Below are positions 42,932 to 51,671 of a stretch of 64,000 bases of DNA, in pieces. Every line of letters begins with the position of its first letter. Within the stretch, counting starts at the first letter, position 1. Below the pieces are notes generated by a model that ran no database searches, was not told the origin of the DNA, and worked only from the letters and a program-made list of their open reading frames with translations. Source of the DNA: Devosia sp. Root413D1 (lineage in GTDB: Bacteria > Pseudomonadota > Alphaproteobacteria > Rhizobiales > Devosiaceae); the NCBI RefSeq assembly GCF_001425235.1, contig NZ_LMEA01000012.1:437818-501817 (forward strand), read 5' to 3'. The position numbers and the translations under genes were made by a program.

Positions 42932-44029
42932 CTAGAAGGCGGCGAGTTTGACCGACATCGGCGTGCCGACATCGAAGTGCTGCAGGGGTTCGGACAGGGT
43001 GCCGGTGGCGTGATCGACGGCGAACACCGTCAGCCGATCGGAATCCTGGTTGGCGACCACGAGGTGCCGGCCCGAGGGTGAGAAGGCGAGATCACGCGGC
43101 GTCGTGCCGCCGCTCGGCCGGCGGCCGGTCTGGGTGAGCTTGCCGGTGGCGTCGTCGATGCCGAGCGCCAGGATGTCGTTGCAGACGCGCAAGCCGACGA
43201 ACAGGTGCCGGCCATCGGCGCTGAGCACGATGCCTGATGGCTGGACGATGCCGCCATCGAGCGAGGGGATGGTGAAGCTGTCGCGCTGGGTCAGGGCGCC
43301 GGTTGCCGGGTCGACGGCGACGCTGACCACGGTGGGGATCAGTTCGCTGACCATGAAGATGGCGCTGCCATCGGCCGAGAACACCAGGTGGCGCGGGCCG
43401 AGACCGGGCGGCAGCGTAAAATCGCGAGACGGCTCGGGGCTCAAACTGCCATCGGCGCCGAGCCTGTAGGCAACGAGCCTGTCGATGCCGAGATCGGCGA
43501 CATAGACGATGTCCCCTGCCGGTGCCGGGACGACACAGTGGGCGTGTGCGGTGGTCTGGCGCGCCGCGTTGGGACCGCTGCCGGTATGGCGGACACTGGC
43601 GACGGCGGCGCCGAGCGAGCCGTCGCTGGCGATGGGAAAGACGCTGAGCGCCGCGTCGGGCCAGCCCTCGGGGTTGGCGCCATTGTAGTTGGCGACCAGC
43701 AGGAATTTTCCGTCGGTCGAGAGGCTGGCGTGGCAGGCCTCGTTGCCGCGCGTCGGCTGGCGGTTGATCAGCCGCAAGCCGCCCGCCTCCACGGCGTAGG
43801 CGGCGATAGCGCTCTCGCGGGTGCCGGTGATCTCGCAAGTCGAATAGAGCCGGCCACGCGCCGCGTCGGTCACCAGCCAGGCGGTGTCGTCGACGCCGCC
43901 GACCAGATCCACTGCACTCAGCCGGCCGGTTTCGTCGTCGAAGCTCAGCCGGGAAATGCCCGCGCCATTGGCCGCGCCGTATTGCGGCATGGCACGGGTC
44001 AGGCTCCCGGTGAATGCGTAAATCGGCAC
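42932..44029 (-). CDS. YbhE-type seven-bladed propeller lactonase
   Basis: This 365-residue protein is of the 6-phosphogluconolactonase (YbhE/Pgl) propeller family. The repeated blades are visible as A-x-x-x-D-G-x-x-L/I-Y/F-V patterns (STDGKFLLVANYN, SADGRHLFVGLR, SPSGRHLVVANQ). The motif TAHAHCVVPAPAG matches the family's conserved His-containing loop. The start is a GTG five bases after GGGAGGG; an upstream start has no ribosome site. It heads the leftward operon with two GH38-like genes, so it may hydrolyse a sugar lactone made from their product. Activity on phosphorylated or free lactones cannot be distinguished. Confidence 0.85.
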   Translation of the reverse strand: MPIYAFTGSLTRAMPQYGAANGAGISRLSFDDETGRLSAVDLVGGVDDTAWLVTDAARGRLYSTCEITGTRESAIAAYAVEAGGLRLINRQPTRGNEACHASLSTDGKFLLVANYNGANPEGWPDAALSVFPIASDGSLGAAVASVRHTGSGPNAARQTTAHAHCVVPAPAGDIVYVADLGIDRLVAYRLGADGSLSPEPSRDFTLPPGLGPRHLVFSADGSAIFMVSELIPTVVSVAVDPATGALTQRDSFTIPSLDGGIVQPSGIVLSADGRHLFVGLRVCNDILALGIDDATGKLTQTGRRPSGGTTPRDLAFSPSGRHLVVANQDSDRLTVFAVDHATGTLSEPLQHFDVGTPMSVKLAAF

Positions 44030-44117
44030 GACGTCCCTCCCGCTTTCCCCGTCATTGCCCCCTCGCGCCCGATCAACGCTTGCCAAGCCCGTTCGTTTGG
44101 AACAGGATCGAGGGCAA

Positions 44118-44146
44118 TTGACACAACTAGTATGGTAGACCTACAA
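44118..44146 (+). promoter_or_regulatory. Candidate promoter and GntR-like site
   Basis: A perfect TTGACA (44118-44123) is followed after 17 bases by CTACAA, a weak -10. TGGTAGACC (44133-44141), a near-symmetrical half-site pair of the kind bound by FCD GntR proteins, overlaps the spacer. This would drive the dehydratase, ATPase and importer genes. Confidence 0.45.
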
Positions 44147-44255
44147 CGTCTTGGCAAGGGCGGACGACATCGATGCGGGATGCGACAAAAGCAGCACCCG
44201 GATCGATCAGCCAACCACCGCCCTGCCCGTTCGAAACGCCGAAAGCTGCACCCGA

Positions 44256-45479
44256 ATGAAGATTGTCGACATCAAGGCCACCACCGTCGCCGTGCCGCTC
44301 GAGGCGCCGCTGCGGCATGCGTCGGGCGCCCATTGGGGGCGGTTCGTGCGCACCATCGTCGAGGTGGTGACGGACGAAGGGATTTCCGGCTGGGGTGAGC
44401 TCGGCGGCGGCGGCGAGAGCGCCGAAGCGGCGGTCAAAGGGCTGCTGCCTTACCTGAAGGGGCATGACCCGCTGCAGCTCGAGCAGCTGCGCTGGAAGAT
44501 CATGAACCCGGTGGCGAGCCTCTACAATTCACGCATGCAGCTGCATGCGGCACTGGAAATGGCCTGCATGGACGTGGCCGGCAAGGCGCTGGGCATCCGC
44601 GCCTGCGACCTGATCGGCGGGGCGCTGCGCGAGTCGATCCCGTTCGCGAGCTACCTGTTCTATCGCTACGGCAACGAAGAGCAGGGGTTTGGCGACGAGT
44701 TTTCGGCCGACGCGCTGGTGGCCGAGGCCAAGCGGCAGAAGCAACTGCATGGCTTCAAGTCGCACAAGCTGAAGGGCGGCGTGTTCGCTCCAGAGCATGA
44801 CGTCGAAGTGTTCTCGGCGATTGCCGAGGCGCTCCCCGGCGACCGCTTCCGGCTCGACCCCAATTCGGTGTGGTCGGTCGAGGAGTCGATCTGGGTGGCC
44901 AAGGAAATCGAGCACATCCGCAACGACTATTTCGAGGACCCATGCTTCGGGCTCGAGGGGATGCGGCGGTTGCGCGACCGGATTTCCATCCCTACCGCCA
45001 CCAACACCGTGGTGGTGAATTTCGAGCAGCTCGCCGCCTGCATCAAGCATGACGCGGTGGATGTGATCCTCCTCGACACGACGTTCTGGGGCGGGTTGCG
45101 GCAGGCCTACAAGGCGGGCCAGGTCCTCGAAACCTTCCAGTTCGGCGCCAGCGTCCATTCTTCGGGCGAGCTCGGCATCCAGCTTGCCTCGATGCTGCAT
45201 CTCGGCGCAGCGCTGCCCAACATGAGCTTTGCCGCCGACGCGCATTACCACCACCTGCTCGACGACATCATCGTCGGCGGCAAGCTCAAATATATCGACG
45301 GCGAGATCGCGCTGCCCAAGGGGCCGGGGCTCGGCGTCGAGGTCGACCGCGACAAGCTCGCCCAATACGCCGCCTATTACCGCGAGGTCGGCGGCTACAC
45401 CTATGACCGCGATCCGCAGCGCCCGGACTGGTACTCGATCCAGCCCGAGATGCGCTACGCCGACCCAGCCGGACGATAA
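44256..45479 (+). CDS. Glucarate-dehydratase-like enolase-superfamily enzyme
   Basis: This 407-residue enzyme has the glucarate-dehydratase arrangement of active-site residues. These are Lys171-Leu-Lys173 (SHKLKGG), Asp201 (FRLDPN), Glu227 (YFEDPC), Asn250 (TATNTVVVN) and His301 (VHSSGELG). Such enzymes dehydrate glucarate or related diacids or aldonates to 5-keto-4-deoxy or 2-keto-3-deoxy products. It starts at the ATG giving [14 protein letters not shown]. It is followed after eight bases by the importer ATPase gene, so substrate uptake and dehydration are co-expressed. Specificity for glucarate itself is not certain. Confidence 0.87.
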   Translation: MKIVDIKATTVAVPLEAPLRHASGAHWGRFVRTIVEVVTDEGISGWGELGGGGESAEAAVKGLLPYLKGHDPLQLEQLRWKIMNPVASLYNSRMQLHAALEMACMDVAGKALGIRACDLIGGALRESIPFASYLFYRYGNEEQGFGDEFSADALVAEAKRQKQLHGFKSHKLKGGVFAPEHDVEVFSAIAEALPGDRFRLDPNSVWSVEESIWVAKEIEHIRNDYFEDPCFGLEGMRRLRDRISIPTATNTVVVNFEQLAACIKHDAVDVILLDTTFWGGLRQAYKAGQVLETFQFGASVHSSGELGIQLASMLHLGAALPNMSFAADAHYHHLLDDIIVGGKLKYIDGEIALPKGPGLGVEVDRDKLAQYAAYYREVGGYTYDRDPQRPDWYSIQPEMRYADPAGR

Positions 45480-45487
45480 GAGGCGCC

Positions 45488-46576
45488 ATGGCAACCGTTA
45501 CCCTCCGGGATATCATCAAGATCTACGGCGAGTTCGTCGCCATCAAGGGCGTCGACCTCGACATCGAGGACGGCACTTTCGTGGTGCTGGTCGGGCCCTC
45601 CGGCTGCGGCAAATCGACGATCCTGCGGATGATCGCCGGGCTCGAAACCATCTCGCATGGCGAGTTGAAGATCGACGGCAAGCTGGTCAACGACCTGCCG
45701 TCGCGGGATCGCGGCATCTCGATGGTGTTCCAGTCCTACGCGCTCTATCCGCACATGAGCGTCTCCGACAATCTCGGCTTCGGGCTTCGTATCAGCGGCG
45801 TGCCGAAGGTCGAGATCGCCCGGCGCCGCGGCGAGGCGGCGAAGATGCTGGGGCTCGACCCCTATATGGATCGCCGGCCGAGCCAGCTCTCCGGCGGGCA
45901 GCGGCAGCGCGTCGCCATCGGCCGCGCCATGGTGCGCGAGCCAAAAGTGTTCCTGTTTGACGAACCGCTTTCCAACCTCGACGCCAAGCTTCGCAACCAG
46001 ACCCGCATCGAGATCAAACGGCTGCAGCGCCAGCTCGGCGCGACGGTGGTGTTCGTGACGCACGACCAGGTCGAAGCGATGACGCTGGCCGACAAGATCG
46101 TGGTGCTGAACGACGGCCGCGTGGCGCAGATCGGCACGCCGCTCGAGGTGTTCGAGCGCCCGGCCAATATCTTCGTTGCCGGTTTCATGGGCGCGCCGTC
46201 GATGAACATGCTGAAGGCCGAGGTCGGCCCAGGCAACACCATCCGCGCCGCCGGGCTCAATGTCCCGGTGCCGGCGGACCGCTTCAAGCTGCCGGCAGCG
46301 GGTACGGCGGTGACGCTGGGCATCCGGCCCGAGGATATCGTGCCGGAAGGGCACGGCACGCGACCGGAGTTGGGCGCCGATTTCAGCGCCGAAGTGAGTT
46401 TCGCCGAGATGCTCGGCAACGAAAGCCTGCTGTTTGCCGAGCTCGGCGGGACCGAGATCGTCGCACGCATGCAGCACCCACGCGCCCTTGAGCCCAACCA
46501 GCAGGTGCGGTTCCGCATCGACGGCGCGCGCGTCCACGTCTTCGACAACGAAAGCCAGAATTCGCTGCTCCGCTAA
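45488..46576 (+). CDS. CUT1 sugar ABC transporter ATPase (MsmK/UgpC-type)
   Basis: This 362-residue ATPase energises CUT1 importers. Walker A is GPSGCGKST (36-44), the signature LSGGQ is at 134-138 and Walker B is VFLFDEP (154-160). H-D-Q-V-E-A-M-T and a C-terminal OB-fold regulatory domain (TLGIRPEDI) are also visible. It is the only CUT1 ATPase gene in the window, while five CUT1 binding-protein/permease sets are present. It probably energises several of them, as known for MsmK- and MsiK-type ATPases in other bacteria. It is in one operon with the dehydratase and the importer that follows. Confidence 0.95.
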   Translation: MATVTLRDIIKIYGEFVAIKGVDLDIEDGTFVVLVGPSGCGKSTILRMIAGLETISHGELKIDGKLVNDLPSRDRGISMVFQSYALYPHMSVSDNLGFGLRISGVPKVEIARRRGEAAKMLGLDPYMDRRPSQLSGGQRQRVAIGRAMVREPKVFLFDEPLSNLDAKLRNQTRIEIKRLQRQLGATVVFVTHDQVEAMTLADKIVVLNDGRVAQIGTPLEVFERPANIFVAGFMGAPSMNMLKAEVGPGNTIRAAGLNVPVPADRFKLPAAGTAVTLGIRPEDIVPEGHGTRPELGADFSAEVSFAEMLGNESLLFAELGGTEIVARMQHPRALEPNQQVRFRIDGARVHVFDNESQNSLLR

Positions 46577-46609
46577 GGCGCAGCGGGAACAACGACAAGG
46601 GAGAGAGAC

Positions 46610-47848
46610 ATGTCGTTACTAAGGACTTTTACAGCAGCGGGCCTTGCCGCCGTACTGTCGGCGGGCACCGCGTATGCTCAGGACCTGATCCTCAACTCGG
46701 ACAAGACCGAGTGGAATCCGGGCATCACCGCGATGATGGACGCCGCCGGCACCGCCGCGGGCGTCAAGGTCACGGTGCAGGACATCACCCCGACCGACAA
46801 GTATCAGGCCTATATGCAGACCTCGATCGCCGGCAATAATGCCCCGGCGTTCTTCACCTGGTGGAACGGCCAGCAGCTGAGCGACCTGGTGGCGACGGGC
46901 ATTCCCGCCGACCTCAGCGCCAACTGGGATGCCGCCATCGCCAATGGCGACTATTCCGAAGCGCAGCGCGAACTGGTCAGCGTCGACGGCAAGCCGTACG
47001 GCGTGCTGCTGAACGTCGCCAACTGGGTGGTGTTCTACAATACTGCGGCCTTCGAGAAGGCCGGCATCGCGGCCCCTCCCACCACCTGGGAAGAGCTGAT
47101 GGCCGACGCCGACAAGCTGAAGGCGGCGGGCTACACCCCGTTCAACGGCCCGACCTCGGGCGGCTGGATGCCGTTCATCTGGTTCAGCCAGTTGGTGCTG
47201 GGCGGCGATCCGGACGCCTTTGTCGGGCTGACCGACGGTACAGTGCCCTATGACGGTCCGGCCGTGCAGAACGCCTTCAAGGTGTGGGGCGAGATGTACG
47301 CCAAGGGCTACTTCACCGATCCGCGCGAGCAGGACGACCAGAAGTTCTTCGTCGATGGCACGGCCGCCATGTATCTGATCGGCGACTGGCACTCGGGCTC
47401 GTTCGCCGAAGCCGGGATGGAGCCGGGCAAGGACTTCAAGACCTTCCTGATGCCGTCGCTGTCGCCGGATGTGCAGCAGTCGGTGATCGTCGAAGCCTCG
47501 CCGATCGTCGTCTCGAAGGCAGCGCTCGATGCCAACCCCGAACTCGCCAAGGCCGTGCAGTCGATGATGGGCGTCGATGCCTCGAACGCGCTCGGAACCA
47601 AGATCCAGGTCTATAACGGCAACCTCAAGGCTGCCGCGCCGAACGCCACCATCCAGGCCAACAAGGACATGGTGGCCGCCGCCAAGCCGCGGGCGCTGGT
47701 GCGCTGGTGGGAAGCCGTACCGTCGCAGATCCAGGGCGACCTGGTCGCGGCCATGGGCGCCTTCATGTTCAACCCGACCCCCGAACAGGCGGCCGAGTCG
47801 ATGAAGACCATGCAGACCATCAACGCCGACTACTGGGCCAGCAAGTAA
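46610..47848 (+). CDS. Extracellular sugar-binding protein (CUT1 importer)
   Basis: This 412-residue binding protein has a signal peptide (MSLLRTFTAAGLAAVLSAGTAYA) and a mature start QDLILNSDKTEWNPGI. Its ligand-lobe motifs are PAFFTWWNGQQLSDLV and AMYLIGDWHSGSF. A strong AGGGAGAGAG ribosome site precedes the ATG. It follows the ATPase gene and precedes two permeases. A glycoside yielding a sugar acid is suggested by the adjacent dehydratase, but the ligand is not known. Confidence 0.93.
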   Translation: MSLLRTFTAAGLAAVLSAGTAYAQDLILNSDKTEWNPGITAMMDAAGTAAGVKVTVQDITPTDKYQAYMQTSIAGNNAPAFFTWWNGQQLSDLVATGIPADLSANWDAAIANGDYSEAQRELVSVDGKPYGVLLNVANWVVFYNTAAFEKAGIAAPPTTWEELMADADKLKAAGYTPFNGPTSGGWMPFIWFSQLVLGGDPDAFVGLTDGTVPYDGPAVQNAFKVWGEMYAKGYFTDPREQDDQKFFVDGTAAMYLIGDWHSGSFAEAGMEPGKDFKTFLMPSLSPDVQQSVIVEASPIVVSKAALDANPELAKAVQSMMGVDASNALGTKIQVYNGNLKAAAPNATIQANKDMVAAAKPRALVRWWEAVPSQIQGDLVAAMGAFMFNPTPEQAAESMKTMQTINADYWASK

Positions 47849-47863
47849 GCAGGTTCCTCCCAG

Positions 47864-47889
47864 CCGGTCGCGCTTTCGGGCGCGGCCGG
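47864..47889 (+). promoter_or_regulatory. Hairpin between binding-protein and permease genes
   Basis: CCGGTCGCGC (47864-47873) pairs with GCGCGGCCGG (47880-47889) with one G-U and a six-base TTTCGG loop. It occupies the gap between the binding protein and the first permease, as in the other operons. Confidence 0.6.
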
Positions 47890-47911
47890 TCCTTCGATTG
47901 GAGCGTCTCGG

Positions 47912-48856
47912 ATGATCGCCACCGCCTCGGCCCTGCTCTCGCCGCAAGTGTTGAAGGAAGCGCGCCAGCGCGAGCGGCGGGTCGCCTGGCAGCAGACCCG
48001 CATCGCCTGGCTGTTCATCGCCCCGGCGGTGCTCATGGTGACGCTGTTCCTGCTGACGCCGGTGGTGTTCAACGTCATCCTGAGCTTCACCAAGTGGCAG
48101 AAGTTTACCGGGCTCGACCAGTTCGCCGGCTTCAATAACTACGCGCGGCTGTTCCGCCTGCCGTACTTTTCGGAAGCGCTGGCCAATACCGCGGTCTGGG
48201 TGGTCGGCGCCGTGGTGTTCCCGCTGGCGGTGGGCCTCGGGCTGGCGCTGCTCTTGCGCAACATCCCGTTCCAGGAAACCTTCAAGAGCCTGTTCTTCCT
48301 GCCGCGCGTGCTGGCGCCGACCGCGGTCGCCGCCATCTGGTACTATGTCTACGCGCCGCGCGGGGTGCTCAACTCGGCTGTCTCCGGGATCACCGGCACG
48401 CCGTTCGATTTCGGCTGGCTCTACGACCCGGCGACCATCACCGGCTCGGTGATCGTCACCTTCGTCTGGCAGACCGTCGGCATCACCATGGTGCTGCTGT
48501 TGCTCGGGCTTGCTGCGATCCCCAAGGACCCGATCGAAGCGGCGCGGGTCGATGGCGCATCGAATTTCCAGATTTTCCGCCACATCGTCTGGCCGCTGCT
48601 GCTGCCGACGGTGCTGGTGGTGACCATTCTCAATGTTGCCGCGGGCTTCACCACCTTCGACCTGCTCTGGGTGATGGCGACCTCGTTCCCCGGCAAGCGC
48701 ACGCTCTCCCTGGCGGTCTACATGTATTACGAGAGCTTCTCCAACGGCGCCTGGGCCTATGGCTCGGCCGTCGCCGTGGTGCTGGGCGCCATGGTGATCA
48801 CCGTCAGCGCGCTGCTCGCCGTGGTGCAGGCGCGCGTCAGCAAGAACATCCGGTAG
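47912..48856 (+). CDS. CUT1 sugar ABC transporter permease, MalF-type
   Basis: This 314-residue permease has an N-terminal cytoplasmic stretch and a first helix at LFIAPAVLMVTLFLLTPVVFNVIL. Its EAA loop is DPIEAARVDGASNFQIFRHIVWP. It follows the hairpin after the binding-protein gene. It is followed after seven bases by the second permease gene, with which it forms the membrane channel of this importer. The ATPase gene at 45488 is in the same operon. Confidence 0.94.
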   Translation: MIATASALLSPQVLKEARQRERRVAWQQTRIAWLFIAPAVLMVTLFLLTPVVFNVILSFTKWQKFTGLDQFAGFNNYARLFRLPYFSEALANTAVWVVGAVVFPLAVGLGLALLLRNIPFQETFKSLFFLPRVLAPTAVAAIWYYVYAPRGVLNSAVSGITGTPFDFGWLYDPATITGSVIVTFVWQTVGITMVLLLLGLAAIPKDPIEAARVDGASNFQIFRHIVWPLLLPTVLVVTILNVAAGFTTFDLLWVMATSFPGKRTLSLAVYMYYESFSNGAWAYGSAVAVVLGAMVITVSALLAVVQARVSKNIR

Positions 48857-48863
48857 GCAGATC

Positions 48864-49751
48864 ATGGCAGTCGACATCACCGACAAGGCGTTTATCTCGG
48901 GCCTGATCGCCAAGGAAAAGCGCACGCAGCGCCAGGGCGGCCGCTGGCTGGTGCTCCCGATCCTGGCGCTCACCATCGCCTACCTGACGCCGCTTTATTA
49001 CCTGTTCGTCACCATCTTCAAGACCTCCGAGGAATACGCCAAGAAGGGTGTGCTGGAGCTGCCGGACAGCCTCGCGCCGCTCGCCGACAACGTGGTGCAG
49101 GCCTGGACCATCGCCAACCTCGGCCAGGCGGCGATGAACTCGTTCAGCTACGCACTGGTCGGCGCCGTGCTGTCGGTGTCGTTTGCCGCGGCGGCGGCCT
49201 ACGGCATGACCCGGCTGCACCTGCTCGGGTCGAACGGCTGGTTCATGCTGATCTTCACCGGCACGCTGTTCCCGTTCCAGATGTACCTGGTGCCGCTGCT
49301 GTTCGGTTATCAGCGGCTTGGACTGGTCAACACCTGGTTCGGCATGCTGCTGGTCTATGTGGCGATCTGCATCCCCTTCCCGCTGCTGGTGCTGCGTAAC
49401 TCCTTCTCCTCCATCACCCGCGAGGTCGACGAGGCGGCGCGGATCGAAGGGGCCAGCGAGTGGCGGGTGTTCACCTCGATGATCGTGCCCAATGCGATGG
49501 GCCCGCTGATCGCGCTGTTCCTGCTACAATTCACCTTCATCTGGAACGACCTGCTGTTTTCCTCGATCCTCGCCAACGGCATCGAGGTGCGCTCGATCAT
49601 GGTGGCGCTGCAATCGCTGCAGGGCACCTATTCGACGCTCGGGCCCAATGTGGTGATTACCGCGACGCTGATTTCGAGTATCCCCACGGTCTTGCTGTTC
49701 ATCGCCTTGCGGAAGTACTTCATGGCAGGATTGCAACTGGGGACCAAATGA
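48864..49751 (+). CDS. CUT1 sugar ABC transporter permease, MalG-type
   Basis: This 295-residue permease has a first helix at WLVLPILALTIAYLTPLYYLFVTIF. The EAA loop is EVDEAARIEGASEWR, with IEG replacing the more common IDG, and the C-terminus YFMAGLQLGTK is typical of MalG proteins. It completes the importer that starts with the binding protein at 46610. The GntR gene follows after 13 bases and may be in the same transcript. Confidence 0.93.
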   Translation: MAVDITDKAFISGLIAKEKRTQRQGGRWLVLPILALTIAYLTPLYYLFVTIFKTSEEYAKKGVLELPDSLAPLADNVVQAWTIANLGQAAMNSFSYALVGAVLSVSFAAAAAYGMTRLHLLGSNGWFMLIFTGTLFPFQMYLVPLLFGYQRLGLVNTWFGMLLVYVAICIPFPLLVLRNSFSSITREVDEAARIEGASEWRVFTSMIVPNAMGPLIALFLLQFTFIWNDLLFSSILANGIEVRSIMVALQSLQGTYSTLGPNVVITATLISSIPTVLLFIALRKYFMAGLQLGTK

Positions 49752-49764
49752 CGGCGGAACGACC

Positions 49765-50514
49765 ATGAAAGCCCCCAAGGGGAGATCGGCGGCGGCGGAG
49801 TTCGGAAGCGAAGCCAGCTACGGCACGCGGCAGGATGGCGGCTCGATGGCAAGCCAGGTCTATGACCGGCTGATGCAGCAGATCCTCGACATGCAGCTGC
49901 CGCCGTTCCAGGAACTCTCCGAAGCGCGGCTCGCCGCCGAGTTCGGGGTCAGCCGCACGCCGGTGCGCGAGGCCTTCGCCAGGCTGGCACGGCGCGGGCT
50001 GGTGGAAATCCTGCCGCAGCGCGGCACCATCGTTTCGCCGCTCAGCGAGAACCTGATCGCCAAATCGCGATTCATCCGCGAGGCGCTGGAGCGCCCGCTC
50101 GCCCGGCTTGCCGCCGAGCGGCTGACGCCGGAAATCGCGGCGCTCCTCAAGCGCGAGATCGTCCTGCAGCAGACCTTTGCCGGGCTTGGCGACGACCAGG
50201 ACTTTCTGCAGTCGGATGACCGGTTCCACTCCCTGATCGCCAAGGCAGCCGGGTTCGAGACGATCTGGGACGATGTGCGCGAAGCCAAGTTCCACATGGA
50301 CCGCATCCGCCGGCTGTCGCTGCTCAGCCAGGAGCACATGTATTTTATCGTCGGCGAGCACGAGGAAATCCTGGCGCGACTGCAGGCGCACGACGCCAAG
50401 GGCGCCGACGAAAGCATGACCGTGCACCTCGCCTCGGTGATGCACGAACTCGACGTGATCCGCTCGGCGCATCCGGAATACTTCGTGCGCGAGGCGGCTG
50501 GGGTGGAGCAGTAG
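49765..50514 (+). CDS. GntR-family (FCD) transcriptional regulator
   Basis: This 249-residue regulator has a winged helix (LSEARLAAEFGVSRTPVREAFARLARRGLVEI) and an FCD domain with the metal-ligand motif pieces D-D-R-F-H, E-H-E-E-I and H-L-A-S-V-M-H-E-L. An alternative start at the ATG 49846 has an AGGATGG sequence upstream and would remove 27 residues of leader. As the last gene of the dehydratase/importer operon it probably provides feedback control. The site near 44133 is a possible target. Confidence 0.91.
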   Translation: MKAPKGRSAAAEFGSEASYGTRQDGGSMASQVYDRLMQQILDMQLPPFQELSEARLAAEFGVSRTPVREAFARLARRGLVEILPQRGTIVSPLSENLIAKSRFIREALERPLARLAAERLTPEIAALLKREIVLQQTFAGLGDDQDFLQSDDRFHSLIAKAAGFETIWDDVREAKFHMDRIRRLSLLSQEHMYFIVGEHEEILARLQAHDAKGADESMTVHLASVMHELDVIRSAHPEYFVREAAGVEQ

Positions 50515-50671
50515 GGCCTGTCGGCGAGCTGTCGCTCCGATCGCGCAGACCGAGTGAGGGCCCGGAAGCTCAGACGACGGGCGTCGCAGTCCCGATCTCG
50601 CAGTTGGAAGCCTCCTGAGACAAACCTGTTTAGGCGTGTCGCGGGGGTTTCCACGTGGCTCGTGCGCTACT

Positions 50672-51358
50672 CTAGAAGTGCCAGTTCACGCCGATTGTCG
50701 CGGTATGAGTGACATATCCGAGATCAAAGTCGCCTTCACCCGGAACGACGTAGGTGCGAAGCCCGTAGTCGGAATACCGGTACTGCGCGTCAATCGAGGT
50801 TTTGTCCGAGATCGCGGCTTCAATTCCAGCGCCAAGGGTCCACCCAAGGTGGGTTGCATCGGCCCTTCGTGGCCCTTCCTCATAGGAACCACCGCCAAGA
50901 GCCAGCCCTCCGGTGAAGTATGGCAGGTAGTTGCCGTCAACGAGCCCGATCCTCCCCCGCAGAGAGGCGTGCCAGTCCAGCCCGATACGATAGGGATAGG
51001 TCAGTTCCCCGCCTCCCGACGCTTCGACGTTGTTGACAGCGATATCGGCCGCTATTCCAGCGATCAACACTTCCGACAGGGACGCGTCAAACCCTACCAC
51101 CCCGCCAAACAGCAGCCCGTTGATGTCCTGATCGTCAACTCCACCTCGATGGTGAGTGACCACAATCAGGTCTGGCGCTGGGGTGGTGGGATCGTCTTCA
51201 AAAGTGACGGTATCGTACAGCATGTGCTCGTTGCCGATGCCGTAGCCAACGAACGCGCCCACATAAGGCCCGCTCCAAAGCGCCGGACCGGCAGCCGATT
51301 CGGTGACCCACGCCGCAAGCGCGCAAGAACCTAGAGCCACAAACAGTCGCAATGTCAT
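50672..51358 (-). CDS. Outer membrane beta-barrel protein (Omp25-like)
   Basis: This 228-residue protein has a signal peptide (MTLRLFVALGSCALAAWVTESAAG). Alternating beta-strand patterns follow (WSGPYVGAFVGYGIGN, LRGRIGLVDGNYLPYFTGGLAL, TSIDAQYRYSDYG), and it ends in an aromatic residue (GVNWHF), as expected for insertion by the Bam machinery. The pattern matches the small porin/Omp25-Omp31 group of Alphaproteobacteria. It stands alone, with about 160 bp before and 310 bp after it. The role is unknown and probably structural. Confidence 0.83.
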   Translation of the reverse strand: MTLRLFVALGSCALAAWVTESAAGPALWSGPYVGAFVGYGIGNEHMLYDTVTFEDDPTTPAPDLIVVTHHRGGVDDQDINGLLFGGVVGFDASLSEVLIAGIAADIAVNNVEASGGGELTYPYRIGLDWHASLRGRIGLVDGNYLPYFTGGLALGGGSYEEGPRRADATHLGWTLGAGIEAAISDKTSIDAQYRYSDYGLRTYVVPGEGDFDLGYVTHTATIGVNWHF

Positions 51359-51671
51359 GTATATCCCCCATCGAGCATCTCCTTGTCAGAGGCGTCCCGA
51401 TGGCAGCATCTTATCCTCTATCCCAGTTCGAGCCAATCCGGGACAATGTGATTACGGCAGCGACCAAGATAAACTGCCGGTGCAGCTAGCACTGCATGCA
51501 TTACCACGTCCCCCGTCTGCGAGAGAACACGCTAAACAGCAACAAAGATGATCTACACCGTACAAGTCATCGAAAGCGGTGGCATCGACAAAACCGCACG
51601 ACACACTTCTGCATACCCATGGGGTTGCGCGATCGGAGCGAAGCGACGAGCGGCTGGAGCTTGCCCCTCCA
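51359..51671. other. Intergenic region of about 310 bp, no gene seen
   Basis: I see no credible reading frame, tRNA or clear repeat here. It presumably contains the promoter of the leftward outer membrane protein gene and the end of the GH1 operon. The lower GC content compared with flanking genes is noticeable. Confidence 0.5.

Noticed and set aside
46619-48976. A 785-codon open frame on the minus strand opposite a binding protein and permease
   Set aside because: It covers well-supported genes on the other strand and shows only composition-driven repeats of charged residues.
51359-51671. Gap examined for a tRNA or small RNA
   Set aside because: No cloverleaf, T-loop consensus or strong terminator could be made out by eye.
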